The translations under genes and the position numbers were made by a program. Shown piece after piece: positions 22,484 to 33,566 of a DNA stretch of 64,000 nucleotides. Positions within the stretch are counted from its first letter, which is position 1, and every line of letters starts with the position of its first letter. The notes below the pieces were generated by a model that had not been told where the DNA came from, did not search any database, and worked only from the letters and a program-made list of their open reading frames with translations. Source of the DNA: Allacma fusca. Lineage: Eukaryota; Arthropoda; Collembola; Symphypleona; Sminthuridae. The stretch is taken from positions 31,940,654 to 32,004,653 of the forward strand of contig OX359250.1 in assembly GCA_947179485.1 (NCBI GenBank). Reading direction: 5' to 3'.

Positions 22484-23153
22484 TTATGAAACTGGTTTGA
22501 ACCAGATTTTATGAAACTGATTTGAACCAGATTTTATGAAACCGGTTTGATCCAGATTTTATGAAACCGGTTTGAACCGGATTTTATGAAACTGGTTTGA
22601 ACCAGATTTTATGAACCCGGTTTGAACCGGATTTTATGAAACTGGTTTGAACCAGATTTTATGAACCCGGTTTGAACCGGATTTTATGAAACCGGTTTGA
22701 TCCAGATTTTATGAAACCGGTTTGATCCAGATTTTATGAAACTGGTTTGAACCAGATTTTATGAAATTGGTTTGAACCAGATTTTATGAAACTGGTTTGA
22801 TCCAGATTTTATGAAACTGGTTTTTAACCAGATTTTATGAAACGGGTTTGAACCAGATTTTATGAAACTGGTTTGATCCAGATTTTATGAAACTGGTTTT
22901 TAACCAGATTTTATGAAACGGGTTTGAACCAGATTTTATGAAACTGGTTGAAACATATTTTATGAAACTGGTTTGATCCAGATTTTATGAAACTGGTTTG
23001 ATCCAGATTTTATGAAACCGGTTTGAACCGGATTTTATGAAACCGGTTTGAACCGGATTTTATGAAACCGGTTTGATCCAGATTTTATGAAACTGGTTTG
23101 AACCAGATTTTATGAAACCGGTTTGAACCAGATTTTATGAAACTGGTTTGAAC
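22484..23153. repeat. 25-bp satellite, block 2
   Basis: Continuation of the 25-bp array, about 27 units. This block has the most CCGG forms: CCGGTTTGAACCGG alongside CTGGTTTGAACCAG, in which both arms of the short dyad have changed together. It stops where a hAT element begins at 23154. Confidence 0.95.
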
Positions 23154-24010
23154 TAGGGTTGGTCATACCGATATAACGATACGATATTATCGCTAATATC
23201 GTGCAATTTGGAGTAAAGATATGCTACGATAATTCACACGACATATCGGGCTACCTTAATATCGTTCTAAGAAGGTAGAATAGTCAAAAATTGCATACAG
23301 TGGCCATCTGACGTATTTTATGCCCTAGAAAGTGTCATCTGAACCGGAAGGAGTGGTCAAAACCGTTTAATTCAGTTCAGTAAAAATTCATTCATTTTAG
23401 TTCAGTTCAAATTATTTAACTGAACTGAATCGAAAACAACGGTTTCCCCATATAAACTTAAGGAATACGCTTTCTAGACACGAAAGCTGTATTTTCAGAG
23501 CTCACAACAGAAGGAACCTAAACAAAGTGTACAGATCCTTACTTTTAGGATCTGGAGAGCTTGTAAACGGTAAATCTGTTTGCTGAAATGTTTGGGGCAG
23601 AATGAATCGTTTGAACTTTAATTCCAGAAAAACGATTCAATTTAATTCAATGTTTTGAACTGAATCAACCGATTCAGTTTCATCTTGAATTAAATTGAAA
23701 AATTAGTGAATTGAATTGAACTGAACCGAAAATTTCCAATTCAGAATTGGAACATTAGAAAAAATGGTTAAACAGACATTTGGGAAAGTGAATAAGTGAA
23801 ATTGAACCATTATTTCGGCTTATTTATATTGCTTATGTAACTTTTAATAAATTAAATACTTATTGAATACTTTTACTGCTTAATTGCATTATTATTTCAA
23901 TTTATAATGCATATCGCTTTTATCGTTCTACCATATCGTTATCGGGATTAGTTTTGTGAACGATAACGATATTAACGATATTCCGAAAGGTAACGATATC
24001 ACCAACTCTA
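23154..24010. mobile_element. hAT-type element nested in the satellite (857 bp)
   Basis: The satellite octamer GTTTGAAC is duplicated (23146-23153 and 24011-24018) around terminal inverted repeats TAGGGTTGGTCATA and TAGAGTTGGTGATA (reverse complement). Subterminal ATAACGATA/TATCGTTA words are dense at both ends. The middle (about 23355-23770) is rich in TTCAGTTCAG/CTGAACTGAA and may be a further nested insertion. No coding frame. Confidence 0.93.
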
Positions 24011-27000
24011 GTTTGAACCAGATTTTATGAAACTGGTTTGATCCAGTTTTTATGAAACTGGTTTGAACCAGATTTCATGAACCCGGTTTGAACCAGATTT
24101 TATGAAACTGGTTTGATCCAGTTTTTATGAAACTGGTTTGAACCAGATTTCATGAACCCGGTTTGAACCAGATTTTATGAAACTGGTTTGATCCAGTTTT
24201 TATGAAACTGGTTTGATCCAGTTTTTATGAAACTGGTTTGAACCAGATTTTATGAACCCGGTTTGAACCAGATTTTATGAACCCGGTTTGAACCAGATTT
24301 TATGAAACTGGTTTGAACCAGATTTTATGAAACTGGTTTGAACCAGATTTTATGAACCCAGTTTGAACCAGATTTTATGAACCCGGTTTGAACCAGATTT
24401 TATGAAACTGGTTTGACCCTAATTTCATAAACCCGGTTTGAACCAGATTTTATGAAACTGGTTTGAACCTAATTTCATGAACCCGGTTTGAACCAGATTT
24501 TATGAAACTGGTTTGAACCTGATTTCATGAACCCGGTTTGAACCAGATTTTATGAAACTGGTTTGAACCAGATTTTATGAACCCGGTTTGAACCAGATTT
24601 TATGAAACTGGTTTGAACCTGATTTCATGAACCCGGTTTGAACCAGATTTTATGAAACTGGTTTGAACCAGATTTTATGAACCCGGTTTGAACCAGATTT
24701 TATGAACCCGGTTTGAACCAGATTTTATGAACCCGGTTTGAACCAGATTTTATGAAACTGGTTTGAACCAGATTTTATGAACCCAGTTTGAACCAGATTT
24801 TATGAACCCGGTTTGAACCAGATTTTATGAAACTGGTTTGACCCTAATTTGATGAACCCGGTTTGAACCAGATTTTATGAAACTGGTTTGACCCTAATTT
24901 CATAAACCCGGTTTGAACCAGATTTTATGAAACTGGTTTGAACCTAATTTCATGAACCCGGTTTGAACCAGATTTTATGAAACTGGTTTGACCCTAATTT
25001 CATGAACTCGGTTTGAACCAGATTTTATGAAACTGGTTTGAACCAGATTTCATGAACCCGGTTTGAACCAGATTTTATGAAACTGGTTTGAACCTGATTT
25101 CATGAACCCGGTTTGAACCAGATTTTATGAAACTGGTTTGAACCAGATTTTATGAACCCGGTTTGAACCAGATTTTATGAAACTGGTTTGAACCTGATTT
25201 CATGAACCCGGTTTGAACCAGATTTTATGAAACTGGTTTGACCCTAATTTCATAAACCCGGTTTGAACCAGATTTTATGAAACTGGTTTGAACCTAATTT
25301 CATGAACCCGGTTTGAACCAGATTTTATGAAACTGGTTTGAACCTGATTTCATGAACCCGGTTTGAACCAGATTTTATGAAACTGGTTTGAACCAGATTT
25401 TATGAACCCGGTTTGAACCAGATTTTATGAAACTGGTTTGAACCTGATTTCATGAACCCGGTTTGAACCAGATTTTATGAAACTGGTTTGAACCAGATTT
25501 TATGAACCCGGTTTGAACCAGATTTTATGAACCCGGTTTGAACCAGATTTTATGAACCCGGTTTGAACCAGATTTTATGAAACTGGTTTGAACCAGATTT
25601 TATGAACCCAGTTTGAACCAGATTTTATGAACCCGGTTTGAACCAGATTTTATGAAACTGGTTTGACCCTAATTTGATGAACTCGGTTTGAACCAGATTT
25701 TATGAACCCGGTTTGAACCAGATTTTATGAAACTGGTTTGAACCAGATTTTATGAACCCAGTTTGAACCAGATTTTATGAACCCGGTTTGAACCAGATTT
25801 TATGAAACTGGTTTGACCCTAATTTGATGAACCCGGTTTGAACCAGATTTTATGAAACTGGTTTGACCCTAATTTCATAAACCCGGTTTGAACCAGATTT
25901 TATGAAACTGGTTTGAACCTAATTTCATGAACCCGGTTTGAACCAGATTTTATGAAACTGGTTTGACCCTAATTTCATGAACTCGGTTTGAACCAGATTT
26001 TATGAAACTGGTTTGAACCAGATTTCATGAACCCGGTTTGAACCAGATTTTATGAAACTGGTTTGAACCTGATTTCATGAACCCGGTTTGAACCAGATTT
26101 TATGAAACTGGTTTGAACCAGATTTTATGAACCCGGTTTGAACCAGATTTTATGAAACTGGTTTGAACCTGATTTCATGAACCCGGTTTGAACCAGATTT
26201 TATGAAACTGGTTTGACCCTAATTTCATAAACCCGGTTTGAACCAGATTTTATGAAACTGGTTTGAACCTAATTTCATGAACCCGGTTTGAACCAGATTT
26301 TATGAAACTGGTTTGAACCTGATTTCATGAACCCGGTTTGAACCAGATTTTATGAAACTGGTTTGAACCAGATTTTATGAACCCGGTTTGAACCAGATTT
26401 TATGAAACTGGTTTGAACCTGATTTCATGAACCCGGTTTGAACCAGATTTTATGAAACTGGTTTGAACCAGATTTTATGAACCCGGTTTGAACCAGATTT
26501 TATGAACCCGGTTTGAACCAGATTTTATGAACCCGGTTTGAACCAGATTTTATGAAACTGGTTTGAACCAGATTTTATGAACCCAGTTTGAACCAGATTT
26601 TATGAACCCGGTTTGAACCAGATTTTATGAAACTGGTTTGACCCTAATTTGATGAACCCGGTTTGAACCAGATTTTATGAAACTGGTTTGACCCTAATTT
26701 CATAAACCCGGTTTGAACCAGATTTTATGAAACTGGTTTGAACCTAATTTCATGAACCCGGTTTGAACCAGATTTTATGAAACTGGTTTGACCCTAATTT
26801 CATGAACTCGGTTTGAACCAGATTTTATGAAACTGGTTTGAACCAGATTTCATGAACCCGGTTTGAACCAGATTTTATGAAACTGGTTTGAACCTGATTT
26901 TATGAAACTGGTTTGAACCAGATTTTATGAACCCGGTTTGAACCAGATTTTATGAAACTGGTTTGAACCTGATTTCATGAACCCGGTTTGAACCAGATTT

Positions 27001-27560
27001 TATGAAACTGGTTTGAACCAGATTTTATGAACCCGGTTTGAACCAGATTTTATGAACCCGGTTTGAACCAGATTTTATGAACCCGGTTTGAACCAGATTT
27101 TATGAAACTGGTTTGAACCAGATTTTATGAACCCAGTTTGAACCAGATTTTATGAACCCGGTTTGAACCAGATTTTATGAAACTGGTTTGACCCTAATTT
27201 GATGAACTCGGTTTGAACCAGATTTTATGAACCCGGTTTGAACCAGATTTTATGAAACTGGTTTGAACCAGATTTTATGAACCCAGTTTGAACCAGATTT
27301 TATGAAACTGGTTTGACCCTAATTTCATGAACCCGGTTTGAACCAGATTTTATGAAACTGGTTTGAACCTAATTTCATGAACCCGGTTTGAACCAGATTT
27401 TATGAAACTGGTTTGAACCAGATTTTTTTAAACTGGTTTGAACCAGATTTTATGTAACTGGTTTGATCCGGGTTTTATGTAACTGGTTTGATCGTGATTT
27501 TATCAAACTGTTCAGATTGAAACAGATTTTATGAAACTGGTCAGATTGAAACAGATTTTA
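24011..27560. repeat. 25-bp satellite, block 3 with higher-order organisation
   Basis: About 142 units of 25 bp, mostly alternating AAACTGGTTTGAACCAGATTT-TATG and AACCCGGTTTGAACCAGATTT-TATG, i.e. a 50-bp dimer. Variant units (ACCCTAATTTGATG, CATAAACCCGG, CATGAACTCGG) recur in the same order at 24841, 25816 and 26641, spacings of 975 and 825 bp, both exact multiples of 25. The last units, from 27420, are degenerate, as expected at an array edge. Confidence 0.97.
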
Positions 27561-28075
27561 GGCGTGCGCTTGGACCAGATAGTATCAAAAAGTAAATAAG
27601 AGACCGAACCATTCCCAGAAGTAGTTCACATTCAGAGCCATGATTCTTTAATATCTCTAATAATTAATATCCATAACAGATTGTTAGTAATTAGCGTTTG
27701 CAAGAAATTGGTTCTTATATATGAGATTCAGTTCCTGTCTTTTGTGAAAGCTTGTATTTTTTTGAAAAAATTCTTTTAAAATGGGAAAATCCGTACTTCA
27801 GTATAGTTATAGCATGTACATAGTTCGTTAGTTGCCTAACGAAAACAATGTGTAACATTATATGTGTATGTCCTAGTAATGTGTACATATTTACGTTTGT
27901 ATGTAGCCAATAGCAAAATAACTACAACTATTTAAAAAAAATTGATCTGCTTACTTATCACTAATAAGTTTCAGGTCACGTTTGCGCTTTCCGAAAAGCA
28001 AAAATATATACCGATCTGATATATGTATATATCAGATGAAAATATTATTTGCTTCAAATTTTGATTTGTGCAGGG
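27561..28075. other. Gene-free stretch after the satellite
   Basis: AT-rich DNA with no supported gene, repeat or RNA feature. Confidence 0.4.
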
Positions 28076-28760
28076 GTCTCGACATGTTTACGTCGAGATG
28101 ACCCTTCAAAGAACCCTTCGGCTATCCAACACATGTCGGATGGCCGAAGATGAAAACATATTTTCATGTCAGGTAAAGTCTCCCGACATATTTCGGGCGT
28201 CATGTTGGAATATATATTCATGTGGGGTAAAATCTCCCTAAATGTCTGATGACGGAAGACGAAAACATATTCTCATGTCGGGTAAAATCTCCCGACATGT
28301 CGGAAGCTGAAAATATATTTTAATGTCGGCTAAAATTTCATTCTCATGTCGGGTAAAATCTCGCGACATGTCGGAAGCTGAAAATATATTTTAATGTCGG
28401 CTAAAATTTCATTCTCATGTCGGGTAAAATCTCCCGACATATGTCGGATAAAATCAACCTTTTGTCGGATGTCGGCCAGGATTGTAAAAAATAACGTGTC
28501 GGCTAAAATCCACTTTCACCCGACACAAGTCGGCTAAAATCGTCCCACATGACGGCTAAAATCCATAAAAATCCAACAATGTGGGGAGATTTTGGCCAAC
28601 AATGTCGGATTTCATCCACTATCTCGAAAAGTCTGTTCCGGAAAAAACTTTTTCGTGTCAGATGTCGGCCAAATCCTATCCACATAATCCGCTAAAATCT
28701 CCCGACATGTGTCGGATGTCCGCTAGAATTTTACTTCCGGGATTTCCTCGTATTGTGCGG
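28076..28760. repeat. Degenerate CGACATGTCGG palindrome cluster
   Basis: GTCGGGTAAAATCTCCCGACAT and variants occur more than a dozen times. One 71-bp unit is directly repeated (starting near 28301 and 28372). The left edge, CAGGGGTCTCGACATG at about 28073, looks like a hAT-type end, but I find no matching right end. Probably the interior of a decayed MITE expanded by local duplication. Confidence 0.7.
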
Positions 28761-29115
28761 TGTCCTTTTGGCAGTTTCCTATTTTTTGAATAGTACAATA
28801 GTAATTTTTGGAAAATGACTTGTTCAATTTTGCAAATACTCACAGTCAAACTCAGATGACACAAGCATTTTTCCGCTTGAATATAGTCGACATGCCATTT
28901 AATGTGGTATGTTTAACTGACGTTCTTTGTAACGCTAAATTTTTCAGGGGTATTTGAATGACTTACGGCCACCGATTGTATTATTGATGGTAAATATGTA
29001 GATACAGGAAATAAATGGAAAGATTACAGAGGAAATATCGCACGGCATGACACTTGTAATCTCATGTAATTTAATTTTCAGTGTGCATTAAACCACTCGT
29101 TTGTGAGGCAGAGTC
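28761..29115. other. Upstream region of the first His-rich gene
   Basis: No coding frame. If the gene model at 29116 is right, its promoter and 5' UTR lie here; no clear TATA box. Confidence 0.3.
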
Positions 29116-29818
29116 ATGCAAGCAAGCACTGAAGTTTACCTAACGTTTTTGGTAATTGTTGTAATGTTCCCCTTTTCCTGTTTCCAACGTTTTTATGGCA
29201 TAGTATAGGTATAAATTTAGCTACCGAAATGAGATGTTCCCAGTGACACTGTCGTTCTGATGCTGGACACTGAGCCTTGATCTTCAATATTAAATTTTGA
29301 ATTTACTACTTTGCAGACGAAGAGTTGTGATTTTTAGGGAGATTTAAGTAATTACATACATTTGTTAGTGGAATTTGTGGATTGGCAAGACCACATTCAC
29401 AATCTTACCAGAAGAAAGAAATTATGGGTGGAGTGTGCCGACGTATGTGCGATGGCACTTCCAGGCATTCCTGTCATCATCATCCTCGACCTGAAAGGCT
29501 AACTGGACACGTCCAAGTTGTATCATCTGAAAGAAGACCGGTATATCCGGTTATAGAACCTTATCAAGGTAATTATTTATTTCACTTGGAATTTTTTTTT
29601 TACCCTAGAGAGCTGAAGAATATTTGAAATTGCCAAAAATTCGTTGAATTTATTTCTTTTTGACTTTTATTGATGTAGACGTAGGTCACCGAGGGCATCG
29701 TCCTCAACATCGGCGCCGTGGGCTTGATGTACTTCATGTACACCATGACATTCATGGACACCGGGGCCATCATGGACCCCATGATATTCATGGACATCAC
29801 TTTCACTGTCATCGTTGA
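29116..29818 (+). CDS. Small secreted-type protein with histidine-rich tail
   Basis: Proposed exons 29116-29202, 29412-29568 and 29679-29818 give 127 residues. Exon 1 encodes a signal-peptide-like hydrophobic start (VYLTFLVIVVMFPFSC). Exon 2 has four His/Cys/Arg-rich motifs, including CRRMCDG and SCHHHPRP. Exon 3 encodes a 46-residue tail with 16 histidines, in repeats such as HGHRGHHGPHD and HGHHFHCHR. The exon 2/3 junction (CAAG followed by GTAATT; GATGTAG acceptor) keeps the His frame and is well supported; the exon 1 junction is the weak point, with a poor donor (ATA followed by GTATAG). A His-rich secreted tail suggests metal binding or a structural cuticle/secretion role, but this is inference. 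No known family recognised. The next gene downstream also has a His-rich C-terminal region. Confidence 0.5.
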
Positions 29819-31277
29819 CAACCCCATCAGTGACTGCAAACCATAGCCCTCACAGTAAACATTAAGTTTTAAAATCTAACTTCCAAAACTAACTTCAAAT
29901 ATAATTTTTGTGTTTAATCATGCAAATGTCGTTTTGATGATTCATTACACAAAACGTTTTGTAGCCGAAGAGCATGTGGAATTTTTATATATTTTAAATG
30001 ATTTCAGTGAATTCCTCATTTATTTTACCTTCAATTTATAAAGTCCTGGGTTCGGACTAAAATTAAAGAAAAATAATGTCTCAAAATTGGACTCTATCCG
30101 GACCATTCTGGATAGAGTCTAGAATAAAAATTACTACATTGACTTGCTTCTTTAATAATTAATCATAAATAATTACAAATAAATTTTTCCGCGAAGGAAT
30201 CTAGGGCAAAATAGGAAAGCTTGTTACAATATTGTTAATTGTTATACACACATATGAAAAGCAAAATATTTTGCGTCAAAAGTACTGTACTTTAGTACCA
30301 TGCATAATGTGACTTCATCATATAAACTATGTACGGCGCTTCGAAGAAACGGTAAACAGAATCATTTTATTTCCCTATGCTCTGAAGTAATGACGGACGG
30401 ATTACGTGACCTCGTAATAGTGGATTTGAATAGAGAATATTAGCATATAGTGTCCCAAAATATCATCCTTCCTGCCCGTAGCATATTGCTCATCCGCTCT
30501 GCAGATACAGAGGTTTTGCTCGACTGTGTTGATTGACATATTACATAAAACTATTCATCTATTATACCAGCATAGTCAGATATTATTTTTTCAATAAGCA
30601 AAAGTCAGTTAAAGGTTAAATTGGAAAAACAGTAACTTTATTTCGAATAACAACAACATTATTTGGACATGGGTAAATACACACAAATAAACCGTAAAAA
30701 AATATCATGTATCCTCTGTTACTCACGGGAGCCCTGATAGAAAGCGTACAGGACATATAACTATAATTATGTACTCGTTGTACCCCTTACTCTATAACTT
30801 TTTATACAATTAGGGAAGTATGCATTCGCTAAAACAGTTCACAACAACAACTCATTGTACGGCGTACAGTCAGTATTTTGAAGTACCTAAACCAGATCTA
30901 TAAAAAGACTATTAATGCTACACTGTATAATTGTGTTTCTGCCATTCCGTCTGAAACAGTCACTTACATGGTCTGTAGTGACTGTGTGTTATTATTGCGA
31001 ATTCTTGACGATACCAAGTCATTTATTCATAAAAATGTGAACGTGAATGATATTCTGTGCGTAAGTAAGTATAAGCATGCATAACTGTAAATCATCTCCA
31101 ACTTCAAAGAAATTTTGGTTTCTAACCAATATTACGTAATGTCTGCCCTCAATGACTTCACCTTTCTTTAGCATAAAATGACAAAATGTAACGGAACTCT
31201 TACCAGTCGACCCCAGACAGTGGACGGAACTTGTCTTCAAACAATTTAATTATCACTTATTTATTGACCATATAAAC
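29819..31277. other. Intergenic between the two His-rich genes
   Basis: AT-rich, no supported gene. Short ORFs at 30878-31084 (+) and 31019-31240 (-) show no motif. The promoter of the DUF4789-like gene should lie in its right part. Confidence 0.4.
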
Positions 31278-32537
31278 ATGAACTTCCTTGTTTTTCCAGT
31301 AAGTATCCTCATCCTGACCGCATTTGCGGAAGGAGAAAAAGCATGGGGTGCTCAAACGTAAGTTGGACTTTATATTTTCAGTAAGAGCCATGATCATTTT
31401 ATTTGAGAGTCACATGTTAAAAATACTCTGGTTCTTAACGTTGGCATTATTGAAGAATAAAGCATATTATTGCTTTACAAAGCTTTGGTATTTTCCACGG
31501 GGTCGGCGTATTGTTGATAGGGGATAAATTTTTATCAGATAATTAATTTGCATCATTTTCTGTAGGTCAAAACTTTGTCGTCAGTATGGGAATGAGCCTG
31601 GTGTGTACCGTTTTGATAACCAAACAAGGTCTTGTTACCAAGTCGGAAGGAAAGGCCCTTGTGGAGAGCTGATGGTATTTTATGCGGATCCAAACAGCCC
31701 TGATTATGGACAATGCGATTGTGATATTTCTAAAAGATGCAATAGACACATGCTGTACTGGCCTTCCACCAACCGTTGTTATTTCACGTACGAGCAGGTG
31801 AGTAGGAGGTTTTCGAATTTACTGGTAGTTTCTAGTATTTCCTGTGGATCTGGCACTGTGACTCCAGGTGGAATTTAATAAATGAACCTTGCAAATTTAT
31901 GTATGTTTTACTAATTACGAACGATTCTTTATATCCTCTAAAGGGTCCATGTTCACCCCAAAACTGGCTAGTGTTTGGAAGAAACCTTAAACCAGCATGT
32001 GAGCCAGACTTGTGCACAGCTGTCCAAACTGAATTTGACGACGAACTTGGCGACCAAAGTTTCTGGATTTACCACAAAAACGAATGCGTTCTGACAGGGA
32101 CTGAAGGTCACTGTCAGCTACCAAATGAGAAGCTCATTGTCAATGGGTTTTCACGTCAAGTCGCCCCGTTCTGTAGTGCGATAACTTATGTGTGTAAGAT
32201 TCCTGAAGTACCATCACTCGTTTGTGCTCCTGGTCAAAAATGGCACTCCCTTGAAGGATGTAGCTTGTGGAATCCAAATGCAATACAACACAGTCCTCAC
32301 ATTCATGGCCATCATGGAGGGCACCACGGTCATAAACATAACCATAACGGGCGTAGTTGGGACCAAAACGGAGAGAAAAATGCCCCTGCAATACCAACAC
32401 CACCAACAACTTCCTCCACACCGAGGTATCCGGGTATTCCAACATCAACACCAAGAACGCTTCCTGATAATCGACGCCCTGACCCTATTTATAATGGAGC
32501 TCATAGGGGTCAGTTGCATAATCATAGACACAATTAA
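31278..32537 (+). CDS. Secreted Cys-rich DUF4789-like protein with His-rich C-terminus
   Basis: Exons 31278-31357, 31566-31797 and 31944-32537 join in phase to 301 residues. Residues 1-18 are a signal peptide (MNFLVFPVSILILTAFAEG). Residues 30-200 carry regularly spaced cysteines: CYQVGRKGPCGE, CDCDISKRC, NRCYFTYEQGPCSPQNWLVF and CEPDLC; the repeated GPC...W/V...C pattern is that of the arthropod DUF4789 domain. Residues about 219-240 are histidine-rich (HIHGHHGGHHGHKHNHNG), followed by a Pro/Thr-rich, probably disordered tail ending HNHRHN. Function of the family is unknown; an extracellular role in haemolymph, gland or cuticle is plausible. The intron phases and donors (AAAC followed by GTAAGT; GAGCAG followed by GTGAGT) are clean. 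Family call by cysteine pattern, not by alignment. Confidence 0.85.
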
Positions 32538-32919
32538 GATGCTTGCCAGATGCTTGGACAGAATGAAGTCACTTCGTCTTTAATAGTAAAATTATGTTAC
32601 TTTTTCGTATTTTACAGGATTGATATCGTAGACAATTATTATACTGACAAAAAACACAGTGTATAGCATTTAAAAATATGTGCCAGTTACTCCATTCTAC
32701 GTTATTCAACTGTTGTATAAAATTGAAGACAATGATTTAAGTTTTTAAGCAACCCGTTTTGACATACTGGCCGAGATTAGGTGTTGGAAAATTTCAGGGA
32801 AATTTCAATTTTTAGTGCTTGTTGATATTTCGAACATTAAATGCTCCAATATGCATATCGATAAATCTATAATATATGTATGTACATATAATACAACAGG
32901 TCATACAGATAAAATGCCC

Positions 32920-33085
32920 CATAAGGCCTGGTCCTCTGTACAATAAAGCTCAGTGGGTTCAGTTGGATAGTTATACATAGACATAATTAAAAACCAACAT
33001 ATTAACCAACTGTGTGAACAGAATTAAAACAATTCGTCTGCAAACATAAAATCTTGAATTGCTTAATATTTCACAGGATTGATAG
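32920..33085 (+). pseudogene. Decayed duplicate of the 3' end of the DUF4789-like gene
   Basis: This segment is a diverged copy of 32480-32635: CGCCCTGACCCTATTTATAA matches AGGCCTGGTCCTCTGTACAA, and both continue through CAGTTG, AGACA...AATTAA, CTTCGTCT/ATTCGTCT and TTTCACAGGATTGATA/TTTTACAGGATTGATA. In frame, RPDPIYNGAHRGQL corresponds to RPGPLYNKAQWVQL, then a stop. Only the last codons and 3' UTR survive, so this is the remnant of a tandem duplication. Confidence 0.7.
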
Positions 33086-33486
33086 AATCGCCTTCTTTGT
33101 TTATACTAGTTGGGCTTTTGACCTTAAGACTGCTTCTCCGGAACCGATGGTATCCCGAGTTAACAGAACTTGAGATTAGAACCTTCACAAAAGTCCAACC
33201 TTCGGTTACAAAAGTTATGTAAACAATCAAAAATGCGAAAATAAAATCTATGTTAATAAACATATGATATAGTAATTTGATAAATTGTTACTACATGAAA
33301 ATTTTATTATTGCTTATCTGACCGTTACTCCTGGTGAAAAATTCATCCTCCTTGGATGTTACTTGGGTAAAGTTCCTCACGGATAGGATAGTTCGCTTAT
33401 CCTATCAGTATTCATTCCTATCTGCAAATTTTCGGATCAAAAGTAAACGGATCCGATGCAATACTATGAGTTTAACTTGAATATAT

Positions 33487-33562
33487 CGTCGCTGAAGAGT
33501 CAAAATGAAATATGTGTACATGCTTTTGTAAGGCACCTAGACCATTTTGCTTTTCAGTGACG
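33487..33562. mobile_element. Palindromic MITE family A, short copy (76 bp)
   Basis: CGTCGCTGAAGAGTCAAAAT at the left and, in reverse complement, CGTCACTGAAAAGCAAAATG at the right, flanked by ATAT on both sides (33483-33486 and 33563-33566). It is the same family as 16331-16655, reduced to the two termini and one internal unit. Confidence 0.85.
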
Positions 33563-33566
33563 ATAT

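Noticed and set aside
20922..27560. CRISPR-like array
   Set aside because: Units are contiguous 25-bp tandem repeats without unique spacers, in an intron-containing eukaryotic genome.
29600..29839. Met-rich 79-codon - strand ORF
   Set aside because: Antisense of the His-rich exon: CAT/ATG reversal turns His into Met.
32140..32583. 104-codon (-) and 131-codon (+, other frame) ORFs
   Set aside because: Shadows of the DUF4789-like terminal exon.
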